A stretch of DNA of 64,000 nt. Origin: Stercorarius parasiticus (Eukaryota; Chordata; Aves; Charadriiformes; Stercorariidae). Numbering within the stretch: the stretch's first letter is position 1; every line of letters begins with the position of its first letter. Location: NCBI GenBank assembly GCA_013396915.1, contig VWZL01002043.1, positions 911,204 to 975,203 of the forward strand. Direction: 5' to 3'. Under the pieces are notes generated by a model. It ran no database searches. It was not told the DNA's origin and was given only the letters and a program-made list of their open reading frames with translations. This document shows positions 1 through 14,400 of this stretch, piece by piece. Made by a program: the position numbers and the translations under genes.

Positions 1-3000
1 GAAATGTCAGTGGCCTGACTTTTGAAGCGACACCTGTACCCTTTTAGAGAACAGCGTGTAAAGATCTGGACATTTTTCCCCTCGGTCATTAGAGAAAGAG
101 TGTTAACAGTGCACTGCCACAGCCAACATCACACGTTAAAACTGAATTCTCCGTAACAATAGCTTGGGATCTCTTGGATCCAAAAGCTTTAGTTTCGCAA
201 GGTGGATTTGATCAAACTGCCAGTTTTATCATGCAGGAAAACTGACCATTTTAATAAGCATTACTGGGCATCTCAATATCTACCCTTCACAAAAAGTAAT
301 GGCATCTCTAATGAGAGAGAGCACCAACACCTCAGTCTCGCTGCCAGGTTTATCGCCCATCCTTTCTGATGTATCTTTTTCAGTGGGAGTGTGCACTCAT
401 GCACACAGGAGAAGATCGCACAGAAAGTCTCATCTGTGAAATGTAGAGGTGATCAACGTCCTGAAACCAGCAGCGCACCACGGGAAACATAACTCCTTGC
501 TGAAAGATGGTCTTGCTTCTAAGCAGACAAATCATGAAGGAAGAAAGACTGTCCCAGTATTTTCACTTATGGCATTCTTTGTTTTAATGATTACATGTGA
601 AGGAATAATTATGCTGGCACTACTGAGCACACCATCGGCTAGAAGCCCTTTATTTGCCAGTTATTGTTTGTATTATAAACGCTAAAGTGAAATGACGCAA
701 GTGCCCTTTTCGTTGTCATATTGTTTGCTTTAGCTTTCGTTGGATCCAATCCAACGGTACCTTTACGTAGGCCCCTGTATAATTAAGATAGTGTGCACAG
801 CCCCTGAAAGGAAATCATTAAGAGCCTCTTGTGGAGAACGCACTGATTTCCATGTCTGTGCCTTTTAAGTGGGTATAGCCCACACTCCATCGATTAACTT
901 CTTGATAGGTCCCGGAATACTTCAAATATTAATCCCATGTTAAGCTTCCAAAGCAGTTTTCAGCTGAAAAAGTTCAAGCCACTTTGTAGGCTCTAATTCA
1001 TTTGTTAGAAGCCTGAATTTCTTGTTATCCCTAATTATAAGGTGTTCCTTTCTCAGAAAAAAAAAAAAAAAAGGATTTTTTTTTTTTCCCCAGAAACATC
1101 TTGGAGTTGTTTAAAGATTTATAAGAAGTATAACAAAACTAAAAAGCCGTTCTCCAAACTCTTTGGTTAGAGGCATTAAATCAAGAAATCATAAGAATTC
1201 TGGGGAAGAAACCTGGTGGTTTAACAACTGAATGAAGAAGATAAAGGAATATACAATTTTGCAATTTGTTTGCTCACCGGCAGTTGCAAACACAAAGCAT
1301 AAACTTTCCCATTGCCTATAAATAACAATATTTCAGTGCTACAAACTCTCTATAGCTTTTGTATGAGCTCCCAGGCAGGCGTGGTGCATCCTGATAGCGG
1401 GTTATCACTGCCGTAAAGTTTCCAGGCTGCTGCACAGTGTTACACCTGGTCCTCCCTACCCCAGGGAGCTCACCCACGAGCGCTCCTTTGGTGCTTCTTC
1501 ATTGAAACAGCACCATCTCCTAGGCTACACCTCGCCGTGAAGGATATTCCTGTCTTCCAGATCTAATGCGCCAGTCGAGAAAACACTGTAAAACTAAACC
1601 CCACCCGTGATACGAGAGAGGAAAAAGTTCTGTTACTGTTGTGCTCGCTACCTTTATTATGAGTTCAAGTTGAGGACTGATTTCTCTCATCTTTAAAACC
1701 TATCAAAAAAAAAATTCAGTAGACTGCAGGGAAGATTTGACATCCAAAGCTGGTTACTTAAGTAAAAACAAACAAAATATACAACATACACTTACTATAT
1801 GCATATTGGTAGATGATCGATGTGCAAGAGTAAAAAATGGTTATTGAACAGGTATTTGGTAAATTCTTAAATCTTCAACTTAAAACTAAACAGTAAGCGT
1901 ATTGAAACAGGAACTGCTTGACCCAACATGCTTTAGCTAAAATGGTATCCAAGTAATAATAAAACCTGATTAAACAAGGCTTCATTCCCACATGCAACTC
2001 CACCTTACTGCCTTGGCAAAGCCCTAAACTGGTAACACCCTTTAGCTGGTTTTCACAAGGCATACTAGCAATTAATAAAAGCAGAGTGGAGGAGTTTGTG
2101 TTTATTTCCAACACGCTGATGGTGTTTAGGGAACCTTCGCTCTCTGACAAAGGGGGGTGGTTCCAAAAAAAAAGCCATTTTGAATCGGCTCCTGTTTTCT
2201 GCCTGCCTTCAAAGGCAGCAGAGTCAGTCCAGCGCCGGGGTCCTGCGCCAGTCACAGGCGCAGCACCAGAGCCCAAACCACCCTCCTCGTCCTCTCCTGC
2301 CGGGTGAGAGCTGATTTGCTTCACAAAAGGTCCTAGTGCTCTCAGTAGCAAATTGCTGATGAAGTATTCCCACTTCACAAGTCAATCAGAAAAGGAAATA
2401 AATTGCTCTAAATATAGATGACTATTTTTCACAACGTCCAAACTGCAGTCACTTACAAGTCTTTTGTGCATTAAAGTGTATCTTAATATATCGGTTCTCG
2501 AAAACCAATGCTTTCCTAGGAGTTACACTGAGAACACATCCATCAACTGAGCTTACTGCTTGCTGGAAAATTAAATGCTGAGCTTTTGACAGCATGGGCT
2601 TCCAGCTCAGCTCCTATTCACCCCTAAGCAGACCATATGAGGTTTCAAAAACTATGATCAAGACAATGGAAATAAAGTAGTTAAAAACTCCATCCAAACA
2701 GGCTTCATCTGTACCATCAAGGACCATCTCAACAATCTAATTTGAATTGTATTCCAACCTCTCACCCACTTTTGGAAAACAGCAAACATTTCTTCCACCC
2801 ACGTCCTTTGCAAACTTTCCACACTTCTTCTGTTTGAAAGAAGAATGCACAACATCTTTTCAGACCAGTCACAATATCCCAGACTCAGGAATTTGTCTTC
2901 ATATAAAGCCACCAGGGTTGTAGTGCAGTAGCCAAGTATTTTTCACCCTTTGCTAACACAGAGGAAGTGGATTAGAGAAGGCAGGTGAATGACTAAACAT

Positions 3001-3100
3001 TGCAAAAAAAAAGATACTATCAAATAATTTTTGCAAGAATTTATTAAATACAGCTAGATTCTTGTCTCTCCTACTCTTCCTTGACTGCATGAGTTTGCTA
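1..3100. other. Noncoding stretch, no gene recognised
   Basis: Open frames here are at most 167 codons, overlap on both strands and match no family I recognise. The DNA is AT-leaning with frequent stops. It holds an A-run followed directly by a T-run at 1057-1087. I see no transposon ends, no RNA gene and no clear promoter. It is probably intergenic or intronic. Confidence 0.6.
1057..1087. repeat. A16 run followed by T12 run
   Basis: An uninterrupted run of 16 A is followed by GGA and a run of 12 T. The two arms could pair as a hairpin. The A-run might be the tail of a decayed retroposon, but no element body can be recognised beside it. Length polymorphism and assembly error are likely at such a site. 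Confidence 0.8.
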
Positions 3101-3284
3101 TATAGAATAATAGAATGGTTTGGGTTGGAAGGGACCTTAAAGACCATCTAGTTCCAGCCCCCCTGCCATGGGCAGGGACACCTCCCACTAGACCAGGCTG
3201 CTCAAAGCCCCGTCCAGCCTGGCCTTGAACACTTCCAGGGATGGGGCCTCAACAACTTCTCTGGGCAACCTGTTCCAGTGCCTA
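3101..3284 (-). mobile_element. CR1 LINE, 5'-truncated 3' end
   Basis: On the minus strand this is the 3' end of an avian CR1 non-LTR retrotransposon. The plus strand starts with the ATAGAATAATAGAATGG tail repeat typical of CR1 3' ends, followed by the reverse complement of the usual tail sequence. Minus-strand translation of 3188-3388 contains HWNRLPREVVEAPSLEVF, the C terminus of the CR1 ORF2 reverse transcriptase. CR1 copies are normally truncated at the 5' end, and here the similarity stops abruptly near 3284. The protein remnant is open but far too short to work, so the copy is dead. Its closeness to the canonical CR1 sequence suggests it is younger than the other two copies in the window. 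Recognition is from memory of the family; the subfamily is not determined. Confidence 0.93.
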
Positions 3285-5128
3285 CCATATGCATGGGTTT
3301 TTAGGTAATTCAGCATTTCCAAACAGCTCAGGAGAGAACATTCTGCACTGCTCCAGGGGCTGCAGGGACCGTCCCTACCAGTTTCCAAGGGGCATTATGC
3401 ATCCTGGTGCTCCAGAAGGATCTTGGCAGGGAGTGCTTGTCCTTGGGTGCAGGTGAGCTTCGCTCTCACAACGGCCAGGGCCAAAAAGACATCTCAGAGC
3501 TCTGGGCGCACTCCAGATAAGGCAACCTCAGAGGAAAAACCACTCAAGTCGTTCAAATTAGCCCATGACCCAGAGCTTACAAAAAAACCTGGAAAACCTG
3601 GTGGAGTTGTGGTGTCTTTAGGAAATGGATGTATTTGTACTGTCTCCCAGCAACAGATAACAAAACTTTATTAGAAGTCCAAACATCATGAAAATGGTGA
3701 ACTGCTACCGGAGCGGCAGTGCTGTTCCTGGCTAGAAATGGCAAGCTGCTGTACCTGAGAATAAATGGCACCCCATTAGGAGTAGTTTTAGCAGATGTAA
3801 AATGTACCAGGTAACTTGATTTCCACTATTGCTTTTCTCTAAGAAATATGAAAATTAAAGTGATAAAAAAATCAAATGCAAGTCCTTTATTCCAGGTCCG
3901 CTAAATAAGTGTAATGGGCCCAGTTCTGGTGGGTACGTTTGTTCCCCAGAGAGAATGGCGTGTGAGCTTGCTTTTGCTGAATTTTTAGCTCTTTAATGAG
4001 GGCTACCAAACCTGTCAGTTATATGGATTCAGAATCTATTTTCCAACAAAGCATTTATCCAAGAGGAAGGAGGAAATTTAGCAATGTAAGTCCCTTTAAG
4101 AATGGTGCAGCATTCACCTCCTTAAAGAGACACTGGATATGGGCAGCAATCTAGCAGATCTCCCAGGCTCTACATAAATCTCACTCAGAAACCAGTGCCC
4201 CCCATCTAGATTTGTACCCATGGCGCTGTGGCTTGGGCAGGTGTGCTGGCACCGGCTGTCCCCCATCGTCACCAAGCAGTAGCTCTGGTCCTGGGTGTCA
4301 GCAAACCTGGGTTTCTGACCAGAAACACTCAAGGCTTTGAAGGGAGAAAGCAATTATTTTAAAATACCTGAAAAATGGTGCCAGAAGAGGAGGATGTTCA
4401 GAATTCAACAATTTGTTTCCTTTTATCACAAGCCGAAATACTGACATCAACCTGTACCATTTTAAAAAAAATACATCAGCTTTCAGTTTTCCCTAATTAG
4501 CTATTTTCATGATTAAGTTGTGTCATTGGTACAACTTCTGTAATAAATTGCTGAAGCTGTGAAGTCAGATGCACGCTCATTGGCAAAGACGTTTAACTTA
4601 GCTCCTTATTCTCATGTTAGTAAAGAAGTGAAAATGCAGAAATAAAAGCTATTAATTCAAAAGTATTGCCTGTTTTAAAAGCATTGAGAGGTAGTTCCAG
4701 TCACACAGTTTCCAGCAGTAAGTAGAAATGAACTGATCAGCATCTTCCTAGCAGCTTTGGAGAGTTAAGGTATGTAATCTATTGGCATAAATTTTCTTCC
4801 CAGGTGGAAGATGCTTCCTGACTCATGGACTGGCAGCACAGCTGCCTTTTGTCCTGTGCTGTGACCTGCCTGGGGTATAGAGTAGCTGTTGGAGCCGCAG
4901 ACACAGCTGCACTAGGTCTGAATGCTCCCACTGTGAACTCTAAAGCTATCTGACAGTCAGGCATTAGAAAAAGCACAGAACACGAAAATCTTTGGCACAG
5001 GGCAAGTCGATCAGCCCACATGCCAGAGAGCAGGTTGGACACCACTCCTGACAGTGCGTGACAGCGTCTGCAAACAGAGATATTCCTGAATCTCCAACCC
5101 CTCCTGCAACAGCTCTTCGGAAATTAGT

Positions 5129-5145
5129 AAAAAAAAAAAAAAAAA
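5129..5145. repeat. A17 homopolymer
   Basis: Seventeen consecutive A. No retroposon body is recognisable upstream. Probably a simple repeat. Confidence 0.85.
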
Positions 5146-7888
5146 CTTAGTTTCTCATTTGGAGGTCCATGGTAGTTGAGATTGAAGGGTCTCTGTGTAC
5201 ATCAGCTGGTGGTCACATCCAGGAGTCATTAAATTGCAGCAAACCTCCACAGCTCTATCTCACTCCAGGTGGAGAGACTGAAGAGAAGAGCTGCCCTGCC
5301 AAGCGGGAGAGAGTTGAGTTCATTTTCTTATTTTCTTTCATGTTTTACGTGACTCCCAGCCCAAAACTTCTCCCTTGGTTTGGTGATAGGTCACTGAAGT
5401 CCTATCCTCCCCCCTCATACTGAGGAAGGACACTGGAATATTCTCTATTTTGTGCATGGACTTCTTTTTCCAGCAGAATAGTTTGGGGAAGGGGGGGGGA
5501 ACCAAACAGCAAACCTGAAATACATTAATTTTTAAAGTTCAGATTTCTGAGTATTTACACCTAGTTCCCATATTTGTAATGGTGGTGTTTGCTTCGTGGG
5601 CTTCTTAATATAGAGGATGCACCATCCAGTGGTCATGAGATCACAGCATCCTGCCAGGCAGGCGAATAAAAGCCTCATGTTTTATAACTGAAGAGGCAAA
5701 ATTTCCCCACGAACCTAAGAGCATCAAACAAGGGGTTTGAGCTTAATCTCCCCTATCCTGCTACACTTGTACCTTCAACCTCTGAAAGTCCCTCCGACAT
5801 GGACAAATCCCAAAATAGCTCCTGCTGAGTGCAGTGGCTGCTGATGCTGCTGAGCACAAGGACAGCAAGGTCTGTGGCTGCCCAAAGTAAGATCATAGCA
5901 CATTAAAGCATGCGGTTAGGAGGAAGGGAGCAGGGGACATTTTCCAGTACTACTTTGGAAAAGGAGTCTTAAAGCTGTCAGTGCCGTTAGTGCTCCATCG
6001 ATCACTAACATCACCATGGGCTATTTTATATATATAAAAAAAAAAATATCTTGAAGAACAAACCAACCCTCCTCCACTTTGATTATTTACCCAGATGAAA
6101 AGTTACACAATAAAAACTGAAGTATGCTGTGGTAATGACAGCAGTATCACATACTCAGAAAAAGATGTCTGGTATTAAAAGGAAAGCTCCAGCCCTTTTT
6201 TGCGTCCAGAAGGAAAGAGTGATAGAAATGGATTTTAATCATTAACTTGGGTTAGCTATCACAGTACCTGAGAAACTGCCAGATGGAACATATTCTGATA
6301 TAGTTCCTACTTTTAATGGCCTTGAGCCTTCCAAGAAACAAATTTTGTGTTACATAAACTGATATCAAAGTGGCCTTGTTTTCCCTTCCCCTAGAGCTAC
6401 AAATGCATCAGCCATGCAAGAGCCATTAATGTACAGTTAATGTGTCTAATAAAATTTTGAGTTAAACATACTGTGGTTACTTGAAGTAAGCATTTGGATG
6501 GAATAAGATTTAAAGTAGCAGGAGACTTGAAGGAGAAATTCCAGCTATGTTACCCTCCCACTTTAATTTCTTCTCAACAAAGTCCTGCTGTGATCGTGGC
6601 TGTGCTTTATACCAGAGTGTGAAGGATGCAAGGCACGAAGAACTGTGTTATTCAGACCTTTAATTATCCAACCCAGCTATCCCTAAGATGATGACTATAG
6701 TAACAGCCATTGAAAGAGGGCATAGATATCTCCTTTGTATTTTGCACATAAGGAAGAAGAAATAGAAACCAGTACCAATGGAAGCCACAGGAACACCAGC
6801 GGCACTGCCTTACAGCCTCTGAGCTGCTATCAAGTTTCAACCACTATTTTTCAGATGAAAATTTTGTTCTGGAGACAATTTTTGGTGCTTGTAGACAGAT
6901 ATTTTTTGTTTCCTTCCCCAGAGATGTTATAAATAATAGTACATATTTATATGAAAGCACCAGGATTAAAATACCAGGAACTGATTTCCTGTTTCTGCAA
7001 AAAGCAATGTGTATGGGCAAACCAAGGCAGAGGTTCCAGAAATGCTCATGAAAGCTGGAAGATCGGTGTCCTCTGATTTTGAGAGAGATGGGTTAGAGCA
7101 GGAAAGTAGTGAAAGCACAAGTAAAATGATTCTTCAGGCTGCAGTTTGGCTTCAGGAGATCTGGTTTCAATTCTTCCTTCCATATTACTTCAGTAAAACA
7201 AGTGAGGAGGTATCACAGGCAGAGGAAGCGCAGATATGCAGTCACACATGCGGTTTTGGTTAATAGAAGTACATGGTGGAAGCAAGTGGGTCCAAATTCC
7301 AGCTACTCTGCTCTGAGATGGTGAATGTACAAAGAGCTGTAAGCAATGGTGTGGCTCTGTGCCTTTCAGTTGATTATGGTGCTAGCAAATGCAGGAGCTC
7401 GTTGTTTCTTTGACCTCTTTTTGCTCACAAAGAGACAATACTCCTCACTATTTTTCCCTGCAAAGCAAGTAAGAGCACTTCAGAAAAGGGCAGCTAAAAT
7501 GGATGTCACAGAATACTCATCAATGCCATGATGAGATTGACTCTAACAAAGGCATGTTGTATACCAAACGCGTCCTGTGTGAGGCCAATGTCAGCCCTAG
7601 AATGGTGGGAATACAGTGAATTCATTGACAGGTTCAGTGCCCCACAATTGTTTCTGAATAATTACCATCTGAGGAAAAGCTAAGACGTAAAATAGCAACA
7701 ATCCTCAAAGGTTCACACACTTAGCACTCATGCACACGAAGACACAATTGGAAACAAATCTTGAACAGAATAGCACCAGCCTGGCTTGTCTTTTTTCCAG
7801 AGAGCTCTTACCTCTTCATAAACCAGGCTGCTCTCAGGACTCTCCACCCCATCTAAGAAAGCACCCAAATCAGTTCAACCTAGGGTAG

Positions 7889-7922
7889 AAGAAAGGGAAT
7901 AAGGGAAGAAAGGGAATTAGGG
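7889..7922. repeat. Two-copy 17-bp purine-rich tandem repeat
   Basis: The unit AAGAAAGGGAATAAGGG at 7889-7905 is followed directly by a copy at 7906-7922 that differs at one base. The array sits in a longer purine-only tract, which suggests replication slippage. Confidence 0.75.
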
Positions 7923-8423
7923 GGAAAAATCCCTTGCTGTTTGAAGTTTGAGTAACTATGAACATAGTTTCTGCTATTTTATTTCTATCAGATTTGGCTC
8001 TCTGTTGGTTCGGTGGCTTTAACAGCTGCCTATTTGCACAGTTATGCAACTTTTTTTTTTTACAGCTTGTTAATTCAGACTCGAGGTTGCAGCATGTGGT
8101 TCCCTTCAGACATAACTATCTTAAAATAAGAAAACCCAAAAATTCCTTCTTAAGAAGCTCAAGGTCATTTGTTTAAAGTTTGAAAAGGATCAGGATCCTC
8201 TAATTCCAGGCATTGTTATGAAACGGGTGAAAAGTTCTCTTCATGTTACCTTCCCGGGTGCGCTCAGCAGCTGTATCCCATTGCAGAAGCACTACAAAAG
8301 TCAGCTTGCTGTGTGTGTGCTGATTGCAGAGAAAACTCGCCACAAACGTATTACAGCAGCATGTAACACACCCTGGAGGAGGGGTGACTGCATGAAAAAT
8401 AGTAACTGAAATATGATGGCCTT

Positions 8424-8439
8424 AAAAAAAAAAAAAAAA
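8424..8439. repeat. A16 homopolymer
   Basis: Sixteen consecutive A followed by a further A-rich stretch (CAAAATAAAATG). Simple repeat with no recognised element attached. Confidence 0.8.
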
Positions 8440-11400
8440 CAAAATAAAATGCTAAAGAAGCAAACAGCAGGATATCTTTCATAGTTTCATAGGCTGTTAC
8501 TCTCACAGTTTATGGATGTGTTAAAACTTGAAGAAAATGCAATTTTTCTTATCTTAAGCATGGTAAAAGGAGAAATGCCAGGGAGATGACAGTAATAAAA
8601 AAAAAAGTTTTCTCAGAAGATAAAAATGCGAAAACTCTTCCCCCGAAGGTCTTTGCTCTCGCTGCAGGATGAGAACAACTGTGTACGTGATGCACAGGAG
8701 CCAGCGACAAACTGTTAGAGCGGAATGCCAGCCAGGGAGAGAAAGCGACAGGGACTGAAAGGACACGTGCAGGACTGGTAGGACTGATGCGAGTTTTTTG
8801 TCGTACCAAAGTGCAACTTCATACTATGTAGCTGATGGAAACAAGATAGGTCTTCAAGATGCTTTGATTTGATAAACAGTTCTTTGCTAAGCAAGCTACA
8901 TTTTTGGGTACTCGGGGTGAGTGTGGGTAGACACTAAGAGAAAGAGGGACAGGGACACATTACGTACAGCTCCCTTGCCCGGGAGAATAATATCGGCTTC
9001 AAGATAGTGAGTGATAGAGTAAGAACAGGCACTTCTGAGAAGTCTTATAAGCAAAGCATCAAAAAGGCATTCGCTTCGACTTACTGTTTCCCTTTAATGG
9101 CTGTAGGATGAATGCGTTATTTCCAATCAGTCTCTCAGGCTATTTTTACCCCCATGTATGGACATTACATCTCTTTTCTTCAAGCCAGGCCTCTGGAGTC
9201 CTTCCCAACGTTGTGAAGGAGCAAAGAATATTACACTTTTATATTTAGCTACTGTAGATTCAAGTCAAATATTTCTGTTTCTCAAGAATGGATACTTTGA
9301 ACCCAGACCCGCAGCAGGCTGCTTAAAAATTACTTCAGTTAGATGGAAAACCAGCAAGCACGACTACTAATACAAAGGGCATATTTCTCTCTTCACCTGT
9401 TCTGACTACCAAATTGTCTGAGGGACAGAAAACATGAGAATTTAACCCTGTAACTTACCCAGAATCTGAAAAATATTTGCTCTTTGAAGAGTGATCTTGT
9501 GGCCTGATGATACAGGGAAGGGAATTGCGGATGAGTTGTCCAGTAGCTTCTAATTGAAAGAAGAGATACAGCTTATAGACAGCTCCAAATGGCAATGAAG
9601 TATTGATAAAAAGGAGGTGTAATGACATTTGCAGGCACAAATTCATTGCTCACAGAAATGCCAAGTTGCGGTGTTTATCTCTACAAAATGCCAAGAGCCT
9701 TTTCCATTGTATAGCAAGTAACTACATTATCTCCTGCAAATCACATCATCTCCAGGGCCTACTGTATTACAGCCCTAACTCATCTCATGGTTCATTTGAG
9801 CATTATGATGAGAGCCCCAGTTAGATTGCGCTGAGGCCTGTAGGATGGCTGCTCCATTTGATGCCAAAGGTGATGCTCAGCTACAGGAATGGAATCTGCA
9901 AGCAGATCCTCTGTGCAGTGAAAGGTTTCAATGCGTGTGGTTACCATTCACAACATCCACATGGAAGAATGCCTGAAAAGATTCTCCAGATTTTAGCTTC
10001 ATCCAAAAACCAAATTATAGACCGAATCTGTAGTCCAAATCTGCTTTGGAGTGAATTGTCTACATCATTCATCAGGAAATAACAGTTACACCTGGTACCA
10101 CAACAGCAACACCGGGAACAGGAGATGGACTCTGGGTCTGCTTTGTGCAAATGCTGGGATGAACCTCTGCTTTCCCAGCACTGACGCAAAAAAGTAGAAG
10201 CAGCCAGAAACAAGACCTTCATGTGCCCCCTGGAGGAAATCTCTCCTATGGTGAGGCCACAGTGCCAGGCTTTCCTGGCCCCATGCATATCTTGTTGGTA
10301 TATCATGACTGGTTTTCACACAGAAGGGTGAAGGAGTCCCCTCGGCAGAAGAGCTGCAGAGTTTAAGGTTTCTTGTCCAGGGTAAAACATGATCTCCAGT
10401 TCCTTTTAGCTGTGAGTGATGCTGAGCTCATCTCTCACCTCCCAGCAAGGGCCTCCAGGCTCTTCTATAACGATGCTCCCTCCCGCAACCTACTGTAATT
10501 TTCAGTGTTAGCAAGGCTGCAAGGTCTGTGCTTTTTGCTGACCTCCTTTTATTCACCCACATGTTACTCATGCACTCACATCACACTTCACAAATCAGCC
10601 CCACAGGCAGGCTCTGCAGAAGGAATCACAGGTGGTTTTATGAGGGGACAAGATGCAGAGATGCTTATCCACAACTGCAGTAGCTCTGACCAGGCTGAGT
10701 GCAACTCCAGCAGCCCACATGGCTTGTCTGGCAAAAACATGGATACCCATGGATGTCTGGGTGTGTAAGTGGTCAAGCATAGCTCTTGGAGGCTGCTCTC
10801 ACATGTAGGTGTTATGTTCTCTCTTAATTTGCACTGTAGCCCTCTAGATCCTTTTGTGAATCTGGCCTGGTATTCTCCGATACAAGTTCTGTTGTATTGA
10901 TTCTTCAGATCATTCAGGATAAAGTTTGCTGAAAGTCAAATCATCTTGTTCTCAGGGCAATTGATACAGATGACTGTGCACATCACAAAAAGAAGCCCAG
11001 ATACCACTGAGTCAGGAAGCCTAACCTCTCCGAAATGCATGAAGGGACACGGAGAGGTGGAGGTTGGCATGTTTTCCACTAGGCCAACCAGAACAGATTG
11101 CTAAAGCAGATTGTAAACCTTTTCAAACTAAACGCTTCCAATGGAAATTTCTCTTGCCATCAATGCTGAAATCCAGGTAGGAACAGAGCCCAGAGATGGG
11201 CCACAAGCCAGCAGGCAAGGCGAGCCTCTCCCCTTCTCCAGGCATGCAGCCTAGGGGGCACCAGCACCAGCTGCCGCGGGGGCCAGCTGCACCCCCAGGG
11301 CGGTGACATGGCTGGCAGAGCCTGTCCTGCTGTACCGGAGCAGGGCAGCCCCCAGCCCAGGGCATCAGGCACCTCCATGGGGAAGAGGCAGGTCTGGGCT

Positions 11401-14400
11401 GAGGAAGAGGAGAGAGGAAGAGGTTACTCCCTCAGCACACCCAAGCAGGTGCCTCATCCCTTAACACCAGATGACACCAAGGCTGTTGGGGCAGCAGAGG
11501 ATCCACGTTTAGCTGAAAAAAGGCACCTCAAGAACATACTTTCCCCTGTTCATACCTCAATTCCATGGTGGAGAGCACACGGAATAGGCTTACAGAGCAG
11601 AAGTGCCATAAGCAGCAAGCTGGCGCACTGGAAACAGGAAGGTAGCAAAATCAGGATGGAAACAAGCAGCTGGGAATACAAGGAGGCATGAATGCTTGAC
11701 AAAAATTATAACTGCAATTTAAGAAACACAAAAGCCTCAGTTATAAAGCGGAATAGTTATAATTGGAAAAAAGAAAAAACCATAAAAAGCACACCACATC
11801 AGAAAAGGTTATCAAACATCCATCACCCATTCCATTAAACATTCTTAACTCATAAAGCTAATCATAATTCTTGGCTCGTTAGTCTTATGAGTTAAAGATT
11901 CAGGATTTCCTGGCCCACTTTCTGATGTCAATAATAGGACAGGAACAATACAGCAGGATCACTGGCATCTGGGAGCAAACTTACAAAGTGCAACCGCAGC
12001 ACTCACATCACATGAGCAAATAATTGTTTGCAGTAGCTGGCAGCCAGCTTGGGGTGGGTTTATTATTAGTCTATTAAGCTCTTCTCTTTTAACAGCAATC
12101 TCCACTTAAATATATCTTCTCTTTTCATCGTGAAAATGTAATTCCCTTTCCTGAAGGTATAAAGTCATTGGCAGAACAAAAAAAGCTTCTCTTTCAATGT
12201 TCAACATGTCTGAACACCAGCTATTGCCCTACTGGTACACTCCATCCATTAGAGGAGCTGAGCTCGTGCCACCGCTGGCAGGGGTAACCGAGTTACCAGA
12301 ACACAGACTTCCCAAACCCTGCAGGAGAACAGGGGGACACTGAGGCTGTAAGCACAACACTGCATTCTCTAAGAAAACTCCCTGTTTCTTGGCAACTGGA
12401 AAAACAAATCTCTCTCAATTAACACACTTAGTCTAGTCCACATCTGCTGTAAAAACACTAAAGGAAAAATATTTGAGCCCTTTCAAATCGCCGATAATGA
12501 AATTACACAGACAAGAGATTAGATTGTTCATTTGGAAACCAGTTTAACTAATAGCCTGCACATTTTATTTATACCCTTTCTAAAATCCTTGATTCGATAG
12601 TGTAATTTCCTCTCCCTTCCGTAGCATCACTCACTGTGGAGTTATGTAAAAAAAAAAAAAAGAAAAGATACTTGGATTTTTTTCCAATTAACTCAAGACT
12701 GGGTTTGTGTTAGAACTTCTATTAAAATATACCTATTTGCTTATGTGTTCAATAGAAGTCATGTGCAGCAGTAGGGTTTGGAGAACCACTTGACAATCTT
12801 GTGTTCATAGCTCGTTCTGGATGGAGCACTGTGTTTCATCTTCAGTGGCTCTATTTTTTTTTTTTCTAGATAGGGAATATTACTCTACATTTCTGTTCCT
12901 TCCCCTGCCCCCCACCCTTCTTAAACACTAACACCTACCTGCCTTGCAATTCACAGGCAGTTCTCTCTCCATTTGCATGTTTAAGGTTTAAATCCCAAAG
13001 GCAGTGGGAGTTTTGCCTTTTAGGAGAAGTTCAAAAGTTGGTCGGTGTCCTCAGTGAGCTTGTGAACACATTCCTCCAACTAAAAGGAATTATCAGAGGT
13101 TTCTAGCAATGAGAGGGATTCTCTCTCCTCAATCTACCTAATGGCTCTTCTTTACTCTATAGCTTCTTTGCCTGCAACAACTTTCATATGCTAATTTCAC
13201 TTTTAAACTCTTACTGCACAAAGTGGTCACTATTAGTTTGAGACAAAGTAGATATAATTCACACAAAGGTCACTGCTTAAGTAGGAAACAATATTAAGTA
13301 AATAGTATTAAGAAAAAAAAAAATCATACCTTGGGCACAGGAACTCTTAAATTTCCACTAGGAAAAAGCCCATCACCAAGAGTCTATTCTGGGCTCCTCG
13401 CAGAGCAGCACAGACACTATTACCAAGCCGGCCTATCCATGAACCTCCTGATATTTTTAGTATGCTATCTAGTAAAAAACTAATTTGTACCTTAAAAATA
13501 ACTATTGCTTCCTACATTGCCTCTTTTGGAGTGAGAACTAGAGAAAACATCAATTACAAGTGGGTAGCTTTTTCCAGGACACCATTTAATGAGGCTTCTT
13601 TGGTTTCCTATTGATCAACCTTACATACTTATATTTTGTTGAATGACAAACAATAGCACAGGGGAAATTAAACACTGAAGTCTGCAGACACTCTGGGACA
13701 ATATTTGTTTAACAGCTGCCGAACTCTGGAAGTAACAGCAAAGAGTATTATGTAAGAAAATCCTGTAACCCAAACAGATAATATTCTGGTTAACATCACG
13801 TTGAGACTCTACTTGCTTAAAACATCAGTTGTTATAAGAAAACAATGTTCAGCTGAGGATCCACAGTGCAGAACTATTTATTCAGTCCAGAAACGTAACA
13901 ATCTAGAAATGTTCAATAAGTCAAATTCAGGCAAATATGTAATTGCCTTTTTTTTTTTTAAAAGGAAACAAATATACAATATAACAGATTACTTGGTCTT
14001 ACTTCATCTTTGAAAAAATATATCTGGAGTGATAGATTGTAGACTAGGTTCTTCCAGTCTTCAGAGTTAAAAATGAATTCATAAAAATAAATCTGAAACC
14101 ATCAAAGGCTGTAAATGCAGACCAGGACCAAGAGTTGATCAAAAAACCGAACCAATTGGGCCTGTATTTCTTCGCAGAATGTACCAGATTTCATGTCATA
14201 ATTCTTTTATGATACTAAATGGAAAACACAGTTATTGTTTAATCTTCATAAAGAAAAAAATATTTTTTATGAGCGTTAACCCAGAAGAAAGTTGACAGTT
14301 TGCCAAATAGGTATGTTTTTCCAGTGTTACCAAACATTTTTAACTAAAATCTGAAGCTGGCCAGTAGTTTAACATAGCTTTAGGAAGTGGCCTCCAATTG

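Noticed and set aside
7467..7500. Peptide VRALQKRAAKM resembling a LINE reverse-transcriptase end
   Set aside because: Only about 11 residues; no flanking CR1 or other LINE sequence is visible.
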